Both the position numbers and the translations under genes were made by a program. The notes beneath the pieces are model-generated. The model was given only the letters and a program-made list of their open reading frames with translations, ran no database searches and had not been told where the DNA came from. A stretch of DNA of 64,000 bases, taken from assembly GCF_032104385.1 (NCBI RefSeq), contig NZ_DAMCHJ010000007.1, positions 62,001 through 126,000 on the forward strand. Reading direction: 5' to 3'. Source of the DNA: Tissierella sp032104385. Its GTDB lineage: Bacteria; Bacillota; Clostridia; Tissierellales; Tissierellaceae. Positions 62,040-64,000 of the stretch are shown one piece after another (the stretch's first letter is position 1; each line of letters opens with the position of its first letter).

Positions 62040-64000
62040 ATGAGAGAGTATAGACCAAATGAAATTGAAAAAAAATGGCATAAGGTTTGGGAAGAAAGAG
62101 AGCCTTTTAAGGCAGTAAATAAATCTGATAAGCCAAAGTTTTATGCATTAGTAGAATTCCCTTATCCATCAGCAAATGGATTACACGTAGGACATCCAAG
62201 ACCATATACTGCACTAGATATTGTCTCTAGAAAGAGAAGACTTGAAGGATATAATGTATTGTTTCCAATGGGTTGGGATGCCTTTGGATTACCTTCAGAA
62301 AACTTTGCTATAAAAAATAAAATTCATCCAGCTATAGTTACAGAGCAAAATGTAGCTAGATTTAAATCCCAATTGCAATCCATAGGATTTTCCTTTGACT
62401 GGTCTAGAGAAATAAATACTACAGATCCACATTATTATAAATGGACCCAATGGATATTTTTGAAGTTATATGAAAAGGGATTAGCATATAAACAAGAAAT
62501 GCCTATTAACTGGTGCCCTTCCTGTAAAATAGGGCTAGCAAATGAAGAAGTTATCCAAGGTAGTTGCGAGAGGTGTGGTGGTGAAGTAGTAAGAAAAGTA
62601 AAAAATCAATGGATGCTGAAAATAACTGAATATGCTGATAGACTAATAAGTGATTTAGATAAAGTCGATTACATTGAAAGAGTAAAGGCTCAGCAGACAA
62701 ATTGGATTGGAAAATCTGAAGGAGCAGAGGTGGATTTCCAAATTGCAGGTAAGGAAGATAAACTAAGGGTATTCACCACAAGACCTGATACACTATTTGG
62801 CTCAACCTATATGGTTATTGCAGCTGAACATCCTTTAATAGAAAAATATAAAGATGAAATAGAAAATCTAGAAGAAATTAAAGAATATCAACATGAAGTA
62901 AGTAAGAAATCAGATTTTGAAAGAACTGAGCTATCAAAGGAAAAAACAGGGGTAGAAATAAAAGGTTTAAAAGCTATTAACCCTGCTACAGGTCGCGAAA
63001 TTCCTATTTGGATTTCAGATTATGTGCTTATGACCTATGGTACAGGAGCTATAATGGCAGTACCAGGACATGATAGCCGTGACTGGGAATTTGCTAAGAA
63101 ATTCAATCTTTCAATAGTAGAAGTAATAAAGGGTGGAGATATAGAGAAAGAAGCTTTTACAGATACAGAGGCAGGAGTTGTTGTAAACTCTGATTTTATC
63201 AATGGTATGGAAGTAAATGAAGCAAAAGAATATATGATTAAATGGCTAGAAGAAAAAGGCCTTGGAACTAGAAAAGTAAACTTTAAGCTTAGGGACTGGG
63301 TATTCTCTAGACAAAGATACTGGGGTGAGCCAATACCACTAGTACATTGTGACGAATGTGGTTGGGTGCCAGTACCTGAAGAACAACTACCTGTTATGCT
63401 ACCAGAAGTAGAAAATTATGAGCCAACAGACACTGGTGAGTCACCACTTGCTAATATTAAGGATTGGGTAGAGACTACATGTCCAAAATGTGGAGGTAAA
63501 GCTCATAGAGAAACAGATACAATGCCACAATGGGCAGGTTCTTCTTGGTATTTCCTGAGATATATTGACCCATGCAATGAAGAAGAATTAGCATCCCAAG
63601 AAGCAATAAATTATTGGATGCCAGTAGACTGGTATAATGGTGGTATGGAGCATACTACACTTCACTTACTTTATTCAAGATTCTGGCATAAGTTCTTGTA
63701 TGATATTGGAGTAGTACCTGGACCAGAGCCTTATGCAAAGAGAACTTCCCATGGTATGATATTAGGAGATAATAACGAGAAAATGTCAAAGTCCCGTGGA
63801 AATGTTATAAACCCTGACGATATAGTAAGGGACTATGGGGCAGATACACTAAGAACCTATGAAATGTTTATTGGAGACTTTGAAAAGAGTGTACCTTGGT
63901 CAGAAAATGGAGTTAAAGGCTGTAGAAGATTCCTTGAAAGAGTATGGAGACTTCAAGATATAGTAGTAGATGGTGAAGGCTATACAAAGGAATTAGAATC
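62040..64000 (+). CDS. leuS: Leucyl-tRNA synthetase, N-terminal part (cut by window end)
   Basis: The frame is open from ATG 62040 to the window end, about 653 of the usual 800-plus residues. The class Ia HIGH motif is HVGH in YPSANGLHVGHPRPYT, and KMSKS is in NNEKMSKSRGNVINP. Zinc-ribbon cysteines are visible in NWCPSCKIGLANEEV with SCERCGGE, and the CP1 editing domain includes TTRPDTLFGSTYMV and GTGAIMAVPGHDSRDWEFA. AGAGGAGG precedes the ATG. Controlled by the leucine T-box upstream. Confidence 0.97.
   Translation, partial: MREYRPNEIEKKWHKVWEEREPFKAVNKSDKPKFYALVEFPYPSANGLHVGHPRPYTALDIVSRKRRLEGYNVLFPMGWDAFGLPSENFAIKNKIHPAIVTEQNVARFKSQLQSIGFSFDWSREINTTDPHYYKWTQWIFLKLYEKGLAYKQEMPINWCPSCKIGLANEEVIQGSCERCGGEVVRKVKNQWMLKITEYADRLISDLDKVDYIERVKAQQTNWIGKSEGAEVDFQIAGKEDKLRVFTTRPDTLFGSTYMVIAAEHPLIEKYKDEIENLEEIKEYQHEVSKKSDFERTELSKEKTGVEIKGLKAINPATGREIPIWISDYVLMTYGTGAIMAVPGHDSRDWEFAKKFNLSIVEVIKGGDIEKEAFTDTEAGVVVNSDFINGMEVNEAKEYMIKWLEEKGLGTRKVNFKLRDWVFSRQRYWGEPIPLVHCDECGWVPVPEEQLPVMLPEVENYEPTDTGESPLANIKDWVETTCPKCGGKAHRETDTMPQWAGSSWYFLRYIDPCNEEELASQEAINYWMPVDWYNGGMEHTTLHLLYSRFWHKFLYDIGVVPGPEPYAKRTSHGMILGDNNEKMSKSRGNVINPDDIVRDYGADTLRTYEMFIGDFEKSVPWSENGVKGCRRFLERVWRLQDIVVDGEGYTKELE

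Overview
The window is about 30 percent GC chromosomal DNA from an endospore-forming, amino-acid-fermenting anaerobe of the Firmicutes. The evidence is the spoIIGA-sigE-sigG block, a YhcN/YlaJ-type sporulation lipoprotein, T-box leaders, frequent TTG/GTG starts behind strong Shine-Dalgarno sequences, and a complete oxidative ornithine-degradation operon of the Acetoanaerobium/Clostridium sticklandii type. A Tissierellia-like clostridium is the best guess (inference; no 16S or phylogeny is available here).

Layout. 1-5051: the tail of a calcium-type P-type ATPase converges on a minus-strand operon for a three-subunit molybdenum hydroxylase followed by a zinc phospholipase C-like gene. 5231-8063: a 57-residue orphan gene, a lipoprotein intramolecular transacylase (Lit) homologue with a small membrane-protein partner, a tetrahydrofolate riboswitch controlling the folate transporter folT, and an iron-sulfur flavoprotein-like gene. 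8093-16873: aroC-aroB-aroA, pduL-deoC, a sporulation lipoprotein, two M16 peptidase-family genes and lgt. 17074-32397: a division and cell-wall cluster (mraZ, rsmH, ftsL, an FtsI/SpoVD penicillin-binding protein, murE, mraY, murD, ftsW, murG, murA, ftsQ, two DUF881 genes, sbp, ftsZ). Its order is close to Bacillus, but ftsA is absent, murA sits where Bacillus has murB, and there is one penicillin-binding protein. 32529-36609: spoIIGA-sigE, sigG, ylmC, nrdR and pgeF.

36625-53630 is an amino-acid catabolism region with two parallel modules. Each has a sigma-54 activator, a terminator, a textbook -24/-12 promoter and then catabolic or transport genes. The first drives ord-ortA-ortB-oraS-oraE-reactivase-orr, which turns ornithine into alanine and acetyl-CoA. 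The second drives an AGCS sodium/amino-acid symporter and a RocB-like peptidase. An M20D amidohydrolase and rarA lie between them.

53690-64000 is more accessory: asnS under an Asn (AAC) T-box, a lipoprotein, a small membrane protein, a stretch of decayed gene fragments, an alkaline phosphatase behind five 11-bp-spaced Pho-box repeats, a YibE/F membrane protein, a DUF3885-like gene, and leuS (cut by the window end) under a Leu (CTC) T-box.

I found no CRISPR array, prophage, intact insertion sequence, tRNA or rRNA gene, and no clear candidate for a wholly new multi-gene system. The observations most worth following are the Lit homologue and its partner, the paired sigma-54 modules, the cobalamin-enzyme reactivase inside the ornithine operon, the Pho-box array, and the loss of ftsA from the division cluster.
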